Below, piece after piece: positions 24,157-32,759 of a DNA stretch of 33,230 bases. The notes beneath the pieces were generated by a model. That model was not told the origin of the DNA. It did no database searches and saw only the letters and a list, made by a program, of their open reading frames with translations. Each line of letters starts with the position of its first letter. The stretch's first letter is position 1. The DNA comes from Kroppenstedtia sanguinis (GTDB lineage: Bacteria > Bacillota > Bacilli > Thermoactinomycetales > DSM-45169): the NCBI RefSeq assembly GCF_050433445.1, contig NZ_JBNPXF010000030.1, forward strand, positions 1-33,230, read 5' to 3'. The position numbers and the translations under genes are program-made.

Positions 24157-25473
24157 CTAACTATTTCCTATATCTTCATCTCTTTTTTTATCTAATTCTT
24201 CCCTTTTCTCTTGCACATCCCCTTTGATTTTTTTCTTTAAATCCATACTGTTATTGTATATTTCTCTGTCTAAGTCTTTATATATCCCCCACAAATACTC
24301 GTGAATCTCCTCTCTCCTATTTATGTAATCCTGCTCTATGCTCTCCCTATCCCCTTCTTTCCCCAGATGTTTCATTGCACTCTCAACATTCTTTCTCTCC
24401 CTCTTTATTTTTTCAAGAAATTCATCTCTGATCTTCCATAATGTTTTATATTTCTCTTGCCTTCGATCAGTTATGTCACCTCCAACTATCGTTTCATAGC
24501 TCATCCATTCCGATTCCAATTCACTATACTCACCTTCAAAATAGGACTCCAGATCCGATTTCGAATTTGCTGAAGTAAAAGTCCCTCCACCTGCTTCAGC
24601 CACTTCTTTTAATGCCTGTTGCTCCGCATTATTTACATCAAAACCAATAATGTTGACAGTGGCGGAGATCCCGTCCTTTTGCAATGCTTCCGCTTCCTTT
24701 GCCGGGTTGCCTCCACAAGTCTCCAGTCCATCGCTCACAATATAGACGATATTTTTACTATTTCCATCCCCGTTCGATTTCAGGGTTTCACCAGACTTTT
24801 TGATAGCATCAGCCAAGGGAGTCCATCCCGTTGCGTCCACGGATTTTAGTGCATGGCTGAATTTGGATTTCTCATAGGTACCTAAGGGATAAATCTCGTC
24901 GATCTCGGAGCAAGACAATTGTTTATCCTTTTGACTGTTGCTCCCTTTGTGACCGTAGGCGACTAAGGAAACATTAGCTTCATCCGGAAATGTTGAAACA
25001 AAGGTCTCAACGGCCTCCTTAGCTACATCCATTTTTCTTCCACCGCTCACCTGTCCAGCCATACTACCGCTAGCATCCAATAAGATGCTTATATTGTACC
25101 GGTCAAATGTTGGCTTTTTCACATCAGTTCCCGGCCCTTGTCGATCATTTGTATAACTGGTGTCTATTTGTTCAAACGACTTTTTCACAGATAAAAAATC
25201 CTCAGCTAACAGATCCATCACTGTGTTATATACTTCTTCTTTACTCGCATTGGCACTGATTTTATCCAGCTCTGCCTCCACTTTCTTCTGGTCATAACTG
25301 TCCCCAGAATACTTTCCGGGACTTTGGGCAATCATGTCCTCTACTTTAGTGGGGATTTTGTCTCTCTCCTTTTCGGTATCTGAACTTCCTATACCCTTAT
25401 CATTTTCTAAACCACAACCTATTAAAGCAAATGTGCATAACAGAACTAGTATATGCTTAAATAATTTCGCCAA
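24157..25473 (-). CDS. vWA-domain lipoprotein of the Tad operon, paralogue 4
   Basis: The intact 438-residue copy inside the Tad operon, between the Flp pilin and the TadG-like gene. The lipobox is LIGC (Cys20) and the common SPGKYSGDSYDQKKVEAELD segment follows. The vWA domain has a complete MIDAS: Asp133, Ser135 and Ser137 in DASGSMAG, Thr218, Asp248 in VSDGLETC. The C-terminus is long, charged and coiled-coil-like. The start is a TTG with AGGAGG about 6-7 bases upstream. It probably takes over the vWA role that TadG has elsewhere: surface-anchored, metal-dependent binding needed for pilus assembly or target contact. Its DNA is very similar to the nonsense-broken copy at 16709-18019. Confidence 0.85.
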   Translation of the reverse strand: MAKLFKHILVLLCTFALIGCGLENDKGIGSSDTEKERDKIPTKVEDMIAQSPGKYSGDSYDQKKVEAELDKISANASKEEVYNTVMDLLAEDFLSVKKSFEQIDTSYTNDRQGPGTDVKKPTFDRYNISILLDASGSMAGQVSGGRKMDVAKEAVETFVSTFPDEANVSLVAYGHKGSNSQKDKQLSCSEIDEIYPLGTYEKSKFSHALKSVDATGWTPLADAIKKSGETLKSNGDGNSKNIVYIVSDGLETCGGNPAKEAEALQKDGISATVNIIGFDVNNAEQQALKEVAEAGGGTFTSANSKSDLESYFEGEYSELESEWMSYETIVGGDITDRRQEKYKTLWKIRDEFLEKIKRERKNVESAMKHLGKEGDRESIEQDYINRREEIHEYLWGIYKDLDREIYNNSMDLKKKIKGDVQEKREELDKKRDEDIGNS

Positions 25474-25500
25474 AGGAAACCCTCCTATTTATTATTATAA

Positions 25501-25534
25501 TTCAGGCATATGATCAAATGATCATATGCCTGAA
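25501..25534 (-). terminator. Palindromic hairpin (AGGCATATGATC), copy 2, behind the pilin gene
   Basis: TTCAGGCATATGATC and its complement form a perfect 15-bp stem around a 4-base loop, right behind the Flp stop at 25538. The tail (TTATAATAATAAA) lacks a T run, so it may act as an mRNA processing or stability element that raises pilin output, or as a leaky terminator, rather than ending the operon. Confidence 0.65.
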
Positions 25535-25537
25535 AGA

Positions 25538-25777
25538 TTAATTTCCTTTACCGCCAACTTCACTCACAATATCCTTTATTTTCTGCTTCAAAGTTTCACC
25601 AACACCGTCTTTACCCTTGACAGCAGACAGAATAACCGCACCCAAAGCTGCTGCACCGGCAAGCACGGCTACATACTCAACCGTTGAAGCCCCTTTGCGG
25701 TCGACCAAGACCTTGCGAACGGCATCCTTCATAAAGATGTTACCCCGTACGTATGCCTTGATGCATTTCTCCTTCAT
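25538..25777 (-). CDS. flp: Flp-type major pilin
   Basis: About 79 residues. The class III leader is cut in DRKG/ASTVEYVAVLAG, with Glu at mature position 5 and Tyr at 6, the Flp hallmark. One hydrophobic helix and a short Lys/Gly-rich tail follow. I chose the ATG at 25777 (AGGAGGT 6 bases upstream) over the ATG at 25813. It should polymerise into the Tad fibre. Compared with the leaders on the amidase and lipase it lacks the ANDGQxMIKDKIIAIINGDL extension, so those fusions use a distinct pilin-like module. The 15-bp hairpin follows it. Confidence 0.9.
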   Translation of the reverse strand: MKEKCIKAYVRGNIFMKDAVRKVLVDRKGASTVEYVAVLAGAAALGAVILSAVKGKDGVGETLKQKIKDIVSEVGGKGN

Positions 25778-25853
25778 CACTCTACCTCCTAAAAATATCA
25801 TAATATCCGCCACAAACCGTCCGAACCAAATTCTCTTTTCTTACCTCACCTCC

Positions 25854-26780
25854 TTAAAGCAAGCCTTTGAAGGGACTGTCATCTGAGAAGAAAAACTTCA
25901 ACACGAAGGCTCCGAAGATCAAAATCATAATCGATGGTGTGATCACCAAGCCGGCAACGGCAGAGATCTTGGGCTCTGACTTCCCTGCCTGTTCCTTTGC
26001 CTTTTCCGCACGCATATTTCGCATTTCGGAGGCCTGCATCGCAAATGTCTCCGAAATCGGAGTACCCAGATTGTGGGCCTGAATCATGGATTGTACCAGG
26101 GTCTCCAGTTCAGAGGAATCCGTACGATTCATCAGTGCCCGATAGGCCACCTCCCGCTGCACCCCGAAGGATAGTTCCTGGTTCAGTCGCGTGATTTCCT
26201 CACTCAGGGGCCCTTTATGAGTTGTTACATAGTAATGGAGGGCACTATCCAGTGACATCCCCGCTTTCAGGGTGATACTCATCATGTCAAGAAAGTCGGG
26301 AAGCTCATATTGGATCTCTTCTTGGCGTCTCTTGGCCATCATCTTGATGCCGAAGATCGGAATCATATACCCGATTAATGGTCCAAAGGCCAAGCCGAAG
26401 GGGGCAAGGGGCAAACCAAGAAGGAAGTAAAAAAATCCGGAAATCCCTCCACCCAAGGCAAAAACGATTTTGGCTCCCTGCAGTCGGTCCACATTCAAAC
26501 CATAGGGGTGACCCGCTTTGACTAGATAGTCCTTCAGTTCATCAGGGTCACTTAACAGCTCGATCCCCTTGCCGGCGGAGGAGAAGTGATCAAACCAACG
26601 GATCAGCAGCTCGCGCCATCCTCCATCGTCGGATATACGCCGGATCGAAGCCAACGAGCCACCTGCCTGCCCTTCAATATGTTGGTTTACTTCATTTTGT
26701 TTCTCCCGGTATTTCACGTACATAAAAGCAGCAAGAAGTACACATATCCAGGCGGAAATCACGATTGTTGCGATTAGCAT
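25854..26780 (-). CDS. tadC: Tad platform protein TadC (T2SSF domain)
   Basis: 308 residues. An N-terminal transmembrane helix, a cytoplasmic T2SSF domain (PDFLDMMSITLKAGMSLDSALHYY, with ELETLVQSMIQAHNLGTPISETF) and two or more C-terminal membrane helices fit the TadC inner-membrane platform that pairs with TadB and is driven by TadA. GGGAGGAG lies 8 bases before the ATG at 26780 and 15 bases separate it from the tadB stop. Complete, with normal length. Confidence 0.9.
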   Translation of the reverse strand: MLIATIVISAWICVLLAAFMYVKYREKQNEVNQHIEGQAGGSLASIRRISDDGGWRELLIRWFDHFSSAGKGIELLSDPDELKDYLVKAGHPYGLNVDRLQGAKIVFALGGGISGFFYFLLGLPLAPFGLAFGPLIGYMIPIFGIKMMAKRRQEEIQYELPDFLDMMSITLKAGMSLDSALHYYVTTHKGPLSEEITRLNQELSFGVQREVAYRALMNRTDSSELETLVQSMIQAHNLGTPISETFAMQASEMRNMRAEKAKEQAGKSEPKISAVAGLVITPSIMILIFGAFVLKFFFSDDSPFKGLL

Positions 26781-26795
26781 GATCTTCTCTCCTCC

Positions 26796-27722
26796 CTAGA
26801 CCCGGATATTGGAAAATTTGCGGACCAAGACCACGCCCAAGACCTGCAGGGCACAGAAAATGGCCAACAGGATCATACCCGGAAGGGTGGTGAACAAGTC
26901 CCAAAAACCATCGATCATCTTGCTCAACATAAAGGCGATCAGCAAGGAGATCATCGGCAAGGCATAAGCGGAAGTCCGGGCTTGGGCGGTGACGGCTCGA
27001 ATGGTTTGGTGAATGATTTTTCGTTCTTCCATGGTCGCAGCCATCTCGCTCATCACCTTGGCCAGGTCGCCTCCCGCACGGCGTTGAATGATGAGGGCGT
27101 TGATAAACACCTGCATATCCCGGGTGTTGATCCGCTGCAGCAGATCCTGTAGCGCCTCCTCCATATCACGTCCCAGTTCCATCTCCCTCACCACGCGCCC
27201 CAGCTCAGTTTGAATCGGAGCTGGCATCTCGTTGACAACCAGTTGCAATCCCTGCGGGACTGAGAGACCGGCCCGGGCGGCACTGCTTAACAAACGGCAC
27301 GCTTCGGAGAGTTGATTATCCATCCGTTGAGCATAGATATTTTGTCTCGATTTGAGAAAGAGTTTGGAGCCAACCGGAACCAATCCCACGGTAAGAATCA
27401 GGGTGAGTAGCACCGAATCGATGCCGGCCGCCATCTTCAACACAATAAACAAGATGATTGCCGCCCCGAACAAGAGTGACCCATATTCCGAAGGTTTCAT
27501 TTCCAGGCTGGCCCGTTCCAATTTGGGCTTCACCTTCTTCGCCCAGGATGTACCGTCAATTTTATCCGATAAGGAATCGGACCAACTGGATTTTTCCACG
27601 CCCTGGTACATCCATTCGTTCAACATCTCATGGGCTTTTTTTCGTTCGCTGTTCAGGGTCAAATAGTAGTATATAGCCCAAACAGCGGAGACTGCCGCAC
27701 CTGCAGCTAGTAATGCACCCAT
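26796..27722 (-). CDS. tadB: Tad platform protein TadB (T2SSF domain)
   Basis: 308 residues with an N-terminal membrane helix, a middle pair of helices (about 80-125) and a T2SSF domain: EACRLLSSAARAGLSVPQGLQLV and RDMQVFINALIIQRRAGGDLAKVM. C-terminal helices complete the TadB architecture. The ATG at 27722 directly follows the tadA stop (TAA TATG) and has GAGGGGAG about 8 bases upstream, within the end of tadA; a longer start at 27779 would overlap tadA deeply and has no site. Forms the membrane platform with TadC. Confidence 0.9.
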   Translation of the reverse strand: MGALLAAGAAVSAVWAIYYYLTLNSERKKAHEMLNEWMYQGVEKSSWSDSLSDKIDGTSWAKKVKPKLERASLEMKPSEYGSLLFGAAIILFIVLKMAAGIDSVLLTLILTVGLVPVGSKLFLKSRQNIYAQRMDNQLSEACRLLSSAARAGLSVPQGLQLVVNEMPAPIQTELGRVVREMELGRDMEEALQDLLQRINTRDMQVFINALIIQRRAGGDLAKVMSEMAATMEERKIIHQTIRAVTAQARTSAYALPMISLLIAFMLSKMIDGFWDLFTTLPGMILLAIFCALQVLGVVLVRKFSNIRV

Positions 27723-27723
27723 A

Positions 27724-29106
27724 TTACTGACTCCCCTCTTCTGCCACGGAGGTAAAGATGGAAGCGTCCACAGGTGCACCGTATGCCTTCAAACGATTGA
27801 AGCATTGGGGGATGACACCGCTGGCAGTGTGGAATCCATTCACTTTGCCATCCTGCGACACACCGGTCTGTTGAAACCGGAACAGTTCCACCAACTTGAC
27901 GGTGCCGTCTTCACGCTGTTGCATTTCGGTGATGGCCAGCATTTTGCGCTGACCATCGGGAAGACGGCCGATCTGGACAATGAAGTCGATCGCTCCCACC
28001 AGATACTCCCGGATAATGGAGGATGGCAATTCCGAGCTTGACATCATCACCATCGCTTCCAAACGGCGCATCGCATCCTGTGGTGAGTTGGAGTGGACCG
28101 TGGTGAGTGAACCTTCGTGACCGGTGTTCATCGCCTGCAACATATCAAAAGCTTCCGAGCCCCGTACCTCCCCAACAATAATACGGTCGGGGCGCATCCG
28201 GAGGGCGTTTTTGACTAACTGGCGGATCGTCACTTCCCCTTTTCCTTCCACATTGGAGGGACGTGCTTCCATTCCCGCCACATGCCCATGGGGAATCCGA
28301 AGTTCCGCCATGTCTTCAATGGTCACAATCCGCTCATTCTCGGGGATAAAGTTGGCCAGAGCGTTGAGCAGGGTGGTTTTTCCACTCCCGGTCCCACCGG
28401 AGATAATAATGTTCAACTTCGCTTTAACCACACTGGCCAAAAAAGTGGCCATTTCCGGGGTAAGGCTTTTAAATCCAATCAGATCGTCCATCCGGATCGG
28501 ATCCTTGCGAAATTTCCGGATGGAAAGAAGAGACCCCTTCAGACTGATGGGAGGTATCACCGCATTGACGCGGCTTCCATCAGGAAGGCGGGCGTCCACC
28601 ATCGGGGAACTGACATCCACCCGGCGACCGAGGGGAGCAACGATCCGATCGATGACGTGACGCAAGGCTTCTTCATCCCGAAAATGGATGTCTGTCTTGT
28701 GTACTTGCCCCTTCTTTTCAAAGTAGATTTCATAGGGACCGTTCACCATGACCTCTGTGATATCCGGATCATCCAGAAGCGGTTCAAGGGGTCCGTAACC
28801 GACAGATTCATCAATAATACGAGTGATAAGACGATCCCGATCCTGGCGGGAGATCACCACCTGCTCATCTGCCAAATAACGGCCGATCAAGCGATCCAAT
28901 GTCATCCGCAATTCAACGGCCGGCATCTTGGTCAGCTTTTCAAGATCGGTCTCTTGTAAAAGACGTGCCTTGAAATGGCGTGCCAACTCATCCAGTCGAA
29001 AATCACTGGCGGCAGAGCTGGATGGTTTGGCAGAGGTTTTTTGGGAATTGTATCGGTTGGGATCAACTTTTTTGATCGAGTTGGTGGTTCGATTAAAGAG
29101 AGACAC
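27724..29106 (-). CDS. tadA: Tad ATPase TadA/CpaF
   Basis: 460 residues, the secretion ATPase of the Tad pilus. The N-terminal domain (about 40-150) is followed by the VNGPYEIYFE beta-strand motif, Walker A GGTGSGKTT at 237-245, an Asp box near IEDMAELR, Walker B RIIVGEVRG at 308-316 and His residues in TGHEGS and TVHSN. Length and motifs match CpaF. It powers fibre assembly on TadB/TadC. Only one ATPase gene is present. 13 bases separate it from tadZ. Confidence 0.95.
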   Translation of the reverse strand: MSLFNRTTNSIKKVDPNRYNSQKTSAKPSSSAASDFRLDELARHFKARLLQETDLEKLTKMPAVELRMTLDRLIGRYLADEQVVISRQDRDRLITRIIDESVGYGPLEPLLDDPDITEVMVNGPYEIYFEKKGQVHKTDIHFRDEEALRHVIDRIVAPLGRRVDVSSPMVDARLPDGSRVNAVIPPISLKGSLLSIRKFRKDPIRMDDLIGFKSLTPEMATFLASVVKAKLNIIISGGTGSGKTTLLNALANFIPENERIVTIEDMAELRIPHGHVAGMEARPSNVEGKGEVTIRQLVKNALRMRPDRIIVGEVRGSEAFDMLQAMNTGHEGSLTTVHSNSPQDAMRRLEAMVMMSSSELPSSIIREYLVGAIDFIVQIGRLPDGQRKMLAITEMQQREDGTVKLVELFRFQQTGVSQDGKVNGFHTASGVIPQCFNRLKAYGAPVDASIFTSVAEEGSQ

Positions 29107-29119
29107 CCTTAATCCTCCT

Positions 29120-30298
29120 TTACGATGCGGATCGCTTCGACTGTTGTCCCAACATCGAATCGGCCATCTTTTTAATATCTTTCAGGAAGATCGAGTTTTT
29201 CTTCTCCTTCTGGCCTGTCCGCAAAGGGATGCCACGGTTAATCGATTGCTGAACATATCTTTCATCTTCACGAAGATTGGCTGCAATCGGATAATCGAAG
29301 TGTTGTTGAATGTCTTTCTCTCTCAATTCGGTTGATTTCCGAATCCGGTTCAAGATCAATTCCAACCGTCCCGTAGGATCCACGCCGATTTTGTCAAATA
29401 GCTGCAAAACCTGACCAAACGTTCGTATGGATGGGGAGTCAGGTGTCATGATATAGAAGATCCGGTCCGCTTCTTCCAGCGCTGCATAGCTTAATGTGGT
29501 CATCTCTGTAGGCAGATCCACCAGGATATAGTCGTAATAGAGACGGGCAGTGCGCAATAACCGCTGAACATGTTCCTCGGTCACCTGCTCAGCAATTTCA
29601 GCATCACAAGGGCTGATCAACACTTCCATCTGAGAGACCGATTCGATGGCAGTGACATTGCGGATGTGGTTGTCGTTCAACTCTTTCAAAACAGGAGTCA
29701 GGTCAAAAATGGAACGTTCGTGCTTCACATTCAGATACGTTTCAACACCACCGTATTGCAGATTCAGATCCACTAACAACACACTGCTGTCCGAATCGAT
29801 CTGTAATGTCTGGGCCAGAGCCGCAGCCACCGTGCTGCGTCCACAGCCACCTTTTCCACTGTAGAAGGTTGTCACCTGCCCGCGCCCCCAAGTAAAACCG
29901 CCTGCAGCTTCTGCTTTAACCTTTTGCTGAACTTCCAAAGCCTTGACCACCCGGGTCAACACATCTCCCAGTGCAGTGATTTCATCAGGCATAAACAACA
30001 CGTCAAATGCGCCCGCCCTGTTTACATCCCGAGCTTTAACAGGGTCTCGGTGGTTGGCCAAAAAAACAGTCAAAGTGTTAGATAATTCATTGGATATGTA
30101 GTGCAACAACTGCAAACCTGAATCATCACTTGGCTCTTGCAGAATCACAATGTTAGGTTCCAACCGGGCAATCTCCCGTCGCACTTCTGAAGGTGCTATA
30201 TGCATATGTTGCGGAAATGTATTGGCGACCCGTCCAATAATCTCCTGCGCATGTCCTTCATCCTCATCAACAATCAATAATTTGATTTTATCGCTCAT
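29120..30298 (-). CDS. tadZ: Tad localisation ATPase TadZ/CpaE with pseudo-receiver domain
   Basis: 392 residues. The N-terminal 120 residues form a receiver-like domain starting LLIVDEDEGHAQE, but the phosphoacceptor position reads VILQEPS with Gln instead of Asp, so it is an atypical, non-phosphorylated receiver. From about 142 a MinD/ParA-type ATPase follows with deviant Walker A KGGCGRST (149-156) and LLVDLNLQYGG. TadZ/CpaE places the Tad machine in the cell. Downstream of cpaB with a 14-base gap. Confidence 0.9.
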   Translation of the reverse strand: MSDKIKLLIVDEDEGHAQEIIGRVANTFPQHMHIAPSEVRREIARLEPNIVILQEPSDDSGLQLLHYISNELSNTLTVFLANHRDPVKARDVNRAGAFDVLFMPDEITALGDVLTRVVKALEVQQKVKAEAAGGFTWGRGQVTTFYSGKGGCGRSTVAAALAQTLQIDSDSSVLLVDLNLQYGGVETYLNVKHERSIFDLTPVLKELNDNHIRNVTAIESVSQMEVLISPCDAEIAEQVTEEHVQRLLRTARLYYDYILVDLPTEMTTLSYAALEEADRIFYIMTPDSPSIRTFGQVLQLFDKIGVDPTGRLELILNRIRKSTELREKDIQQHFDYPIAANLREDERYVQQSINRGIPLRTGQKEKKNSIFLKDIKKMADSMLGQQSKRSAS

Positions 30299-30312
30299 TC
30301 CATCACCCCCTG

Positions 30313-30996
30313 TCAGTTTCCGGCGGTTCCTTCAGTTGAATGACCTAGATTCACACCATGTTTTTGATCCTCTTTAAGGTCTTTTTTCTGCGGGGCTTTC
30401 ACCACGCGAATTGAATGGGCAAAATTTTCGGCATATATGAGATCCTGAGCTTCTTTCAGGGAGAGCTCCAAACCGATGGCTTTGTTATCTTTGGCCACAC
30501 CATGAACCAGCTTATCTTTCAAAAAAAGTTTCGTTACCGGCTTCTCTCTACCGGTTTCAGGATCGGTTTCATAGGAAACGAAGATATCCACCCGATCTTG
30601 GGAAGTGAACGTTTCATCGAACAAAACCTGATCCGATCCCCTGAGCAGGACCATCCGGCTTTTGGGGTCATTCAGCTGTGTTGCCGGTCGCAACAGGTTC
30701 CGGGTCAGTTGATCTCCTTTGCTGATGGGTATCACGGAGACCTGTCCTTCAATCTGACTCACATTGGTTACCATGGATTGGTTCATGTACTTTTCAGGGA
30801 TGGACACCGTCTTAAAGTCTTCCGGACGCAACGGTTCACGTGAGTTGATATCCTTGGTCGCCACCAGCACTGTTTGCTCCGAACCCAATCCCGCATACAA
30901 TTGATTGGATTCCTGCAGAAACAAAAATGCGGCCACAGTGGCAAGTACAATGGATAACACTGCAAATATAACGGCTCTGCGCTTAGCATCTTGCAT
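30313..30996 (-). CDS. cpaB: Tad assembly protein CpaB/RcpC (SAF domain)
   Basis: About 227 residues: an N-terminal membrane helix (AVIFAVLSIVLATVAAFLFL) and a SAF domain (VLVATKDINSREPLRPEDFKTV) as in flagellar FlgA and pilus CpaB. An RcpC-like domain with VLLRGSDQVLF and VDIFVSYETD follows. In diderms CpaB works with the secretin; here no secretin is present, so it must act at the membrane-wall interface. The ATG at 30996 (MQDAKRRAV) is preferred on family grounds; an ATG at 31017 is also in frame and neither has a strong ribosome site. Confidence 0.85.
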   Translation of the reverse strand: MQDAKRRAVIFAVLSIVLATVAAFLFLQESNQLYAGLGSEQTVLVATKDINSREPLRPEDFKTVSIPEKYMNQSMVTNVSQIEGQVSVIPISKGDQLTRNLLRPATQLNDPKSRMVLLRGSDQVLFDETFTSQDRVDIFVSYETDPETGREKPVTKLFLKDKLVHGVAKDNKAIGLELSLKEAQDLIYAENFAHSIRVVKAPQKKDLKEDQKHGVNLGHSTEGTAGN

Positions 30997-31119
30997 AGAT
31001 CCACAACACCCGCTCATTCAGTAGTTATAAGAACGATTCTTCCACTTACTCCTTTGAATCTCATTTATAATAGCAATGAGTTCCACATTTGGCAATATAC
31101 TATTCGGATAATTCTCCCC

Positions 31120-31578
31120 CTACATAACCATGAACAGGTATGTCCCCACAGTTCCTGTCAATACGAAGGGCGCAAAGGGCAACTCCGACTTACGTGTCAA
31201 AGATTGAGAGGAAAACAGCATCTTCCCCACAATCCACATCGCAGCCAATACATGAGACAGGATGAAGATCGATAAAAAACCTTCCAAACCAGCAGCAAAA
31301 CCAATCATCGTAAACAGTTTAATATCCCCGCCGCCAATCGCTCCCCCCTTCGTCATAATTGCGATCACAGCCAAAACAAGGAATGCACCCAGTCCCGTTA
31401 ATATATACTCCATCCAGGAGTGCTGATGACCATATAAGTGAACCCCCAAGGAAAAGGCTACTCCAACCAGAACAAACCGATCATAAATGAGGCGTTCCCG
31501 AAGATCCGTAATGGTGGCACAGATCAAGACCAAAATCAGGGAGATGTAAATCAAGTGTTCCGTCGCTGGTAAGTTCAT
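31120..31578 (-). CDS. tadV: Type IV prepilin peptidase TadV (A24 family)
   Basis: About 152 residues, polytopic, without the N-methylase-type cytoplasmic domain of large PilD. The two catalytic Asp are in TITDLRERLIYDR (Asp25) and GGGDIKL (Asp85). Short A24 enzymes of this type process Flp and TadE/F/G leaders. All prepilin-type proteins in this window, including the enzyme fusions, would be its substrates. The ATG at 31578 has AAGGGAG about 9 bases upstream; the ATG at 31620 has no site. First gene of the Tad operon. Confidence 0.9.
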   Translation of the reverse strand: MNLPATEHLIYISLILVLICATITDLRERLIYDRFVLVGVAFSLGVHLYGHQHSWMEYILTGLGAFLVLAVIAIMTKGGAIGGGDIKLFTMIGFAAGLEGFLSIFILSHVLAAMWIVGKMLFSSQSLTRKSELPFAPFVLTGTVGTYLFMVM

Positions 31579-31625
31579 CCCATTTAGCTCCCTTGGCGAA
31601 CTAAGAATACATTTATTCAACGCCT

Positions 31626-31654
31626 ATTATAAGAATAAAGGCCCGGAAAAACAA
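31626..31654 (-). promoter_or_regulatory. Sigma-A promoter of the Tad operon
   Basis: On the minus strand TTGTTT, 17 bases, then a perfect TATAAT, about 50 bases before the tadV ATG. The other 200 bases up to the SUKH terminator hold no gene; a second A/T-rich TATAAT-like box lies at about 31730. Confidence 0.65.
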
Positions 31655-31916
31655 GGAAAACATGGTTATTTCCCAGACGATTCTCAGTAATAGATTTTAC
31701 GACTTAGTTGATATAGTCCTGAAGATTTATATTATATAGCAAAAAGGAAGAACGCTATTCCTGTGATGGCCTGACATTATTGACTTCTTTTATGGATCAG
31801 CATACAACAAGAATGGTCCTGGAACAAGCGTTCCCGATATAATTTTAATGTGAATCTTGTTTTTGATAAAGGATGAGGATTTGGTGGTTTCTCATATTAA
31901 TATTCTCATTCTGAAA

Positions 31917-31972
31917 AAGCCCCTATTTTCGAAATTGAACATCATTCCGATGTCCCGTCGAATAGGGGCTTA
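31917..31972 (-). terminator. Terminator after the SUKH gene
   Basis: AAGCCCCTATT and AATAGGGGCTT form an 11-bp stem around a long, partly structured loop, followed on the minus strand by TTTTTC. It separates the SUKH unit from the Tad operon. Confidence 0.65.
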
Positions 31973-32007
31973 AACAAATTGTCAAGCACTATTTCTTGTG
32001 TTGATCC

Positions 32008-32417
32008 TTAACATTCTTGTAAATCATTAATTAATTCTTTATATGAACCCCTGATAAGGGTTACAACATAGTCAGGATCATACTCATAATGAACTTCCCA
32101 ATTGATTAGAACGATGGAAGGCGAGTCTACTGATTTGTAGGCAAAGATGGGTCAGAGTCCTCCAAGAGATACATCTCGGAATACACTCCAATTACATGAT
32201 AAAAATCTTCAAGATCTCCTTCACCTTTTGAAATACATAACATTTTGTCGAATGAATAGGGAACACCATTTACATCAATACATGCACCTGGAATACTTCC
32301 TTGATAAACTTTCACCCATTCTACATACTCTTTTGGTAGTTTTTGGCCAACCAATTTCTCAATCCGCTCAACATCTTGGTCTGTCGCAGGTTGTTTAACT
32401 TCCTCCCATTTAACCAT
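32008..32417 (-). pseudogene. SUKH (SMI1/KNR4) family immunity protein, frameshifted
   Basis: The first 96 residues match the SMI1/KNR4 fold: TDQDVERIEKLVGQKLPKEYVEWV, YQGSIPGACIDVNGVPYSF, then FYHVIGVYSEMYLLEDSDP. The frame then stops at TNQ. Inserting one T in the TTT at about 32147 resumes a typical SUKH end (FAYKSVDSPSIVLINWE...ELINDLQEC) to a TAA at 32008. SUKH proteins are immunity proteins of nuclease-type polymorphic toxins. AGGAGG lies 9 bases before the ATG. The break is a homopolymer indel and could be a sequencing error. The decayed toxin-like sequence upstream (about 32430-33150) would be its partner. Confidence 0.8.
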
Positions 32418-32553
32418 TACCTAATTCCTCCTATCTACCCCAAATTCGATGACCACCTGTGTGAGTTTTTCCTTAGCATCACGGATAATATCCTAGCAAT
32501 CACTCCATTGGGTCTGAAGATATACTTCCTCCTGATTATCATTTGAGGAGTAG

Positions 32554-32727
32554 AAAGTAGAAAAATTACTTGAAAATAGTGTTCTGCATTTCCGCAAATT
32601 GTATCAGTTGATATTTTTCAGTGATGGTAAACTAACGCCGGAGGAAATCGTAGAAGAAGCACTCTATTACGAAGCAATCATTACTCCCATTCCAAAAAAT
32701 AGTGAGAACAAGGATTTTCCGGAGTAG
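32554..32727 (+). pseudogene. Plus-strand gene fragment, C-terminal part
   Basis: A plus-strand frame between stops reads VEKLLENSVLHFRKLYQLI, FFSDGKLTPEEIVEEALYYEAII and ends ENKDFPE. The composition is clearly protein-like and acidic-helical, but there is no start codon or ribosome site, so only the C-terminal part remains. I do not recognise the family. It lies antisense between the SUKH gene and the decayed toxin sequence. Confidence 0.4.
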
Positions 32728-32759
32728 GCATTCTTATCTCCACCAGCCCTCTAGCCACG

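Noticed and set aside
28282..28959. Plus-strand frame of 225 codons
   Set aside because: Antisense shadow of tadA, whose Walker motifs and length are unambiguous.
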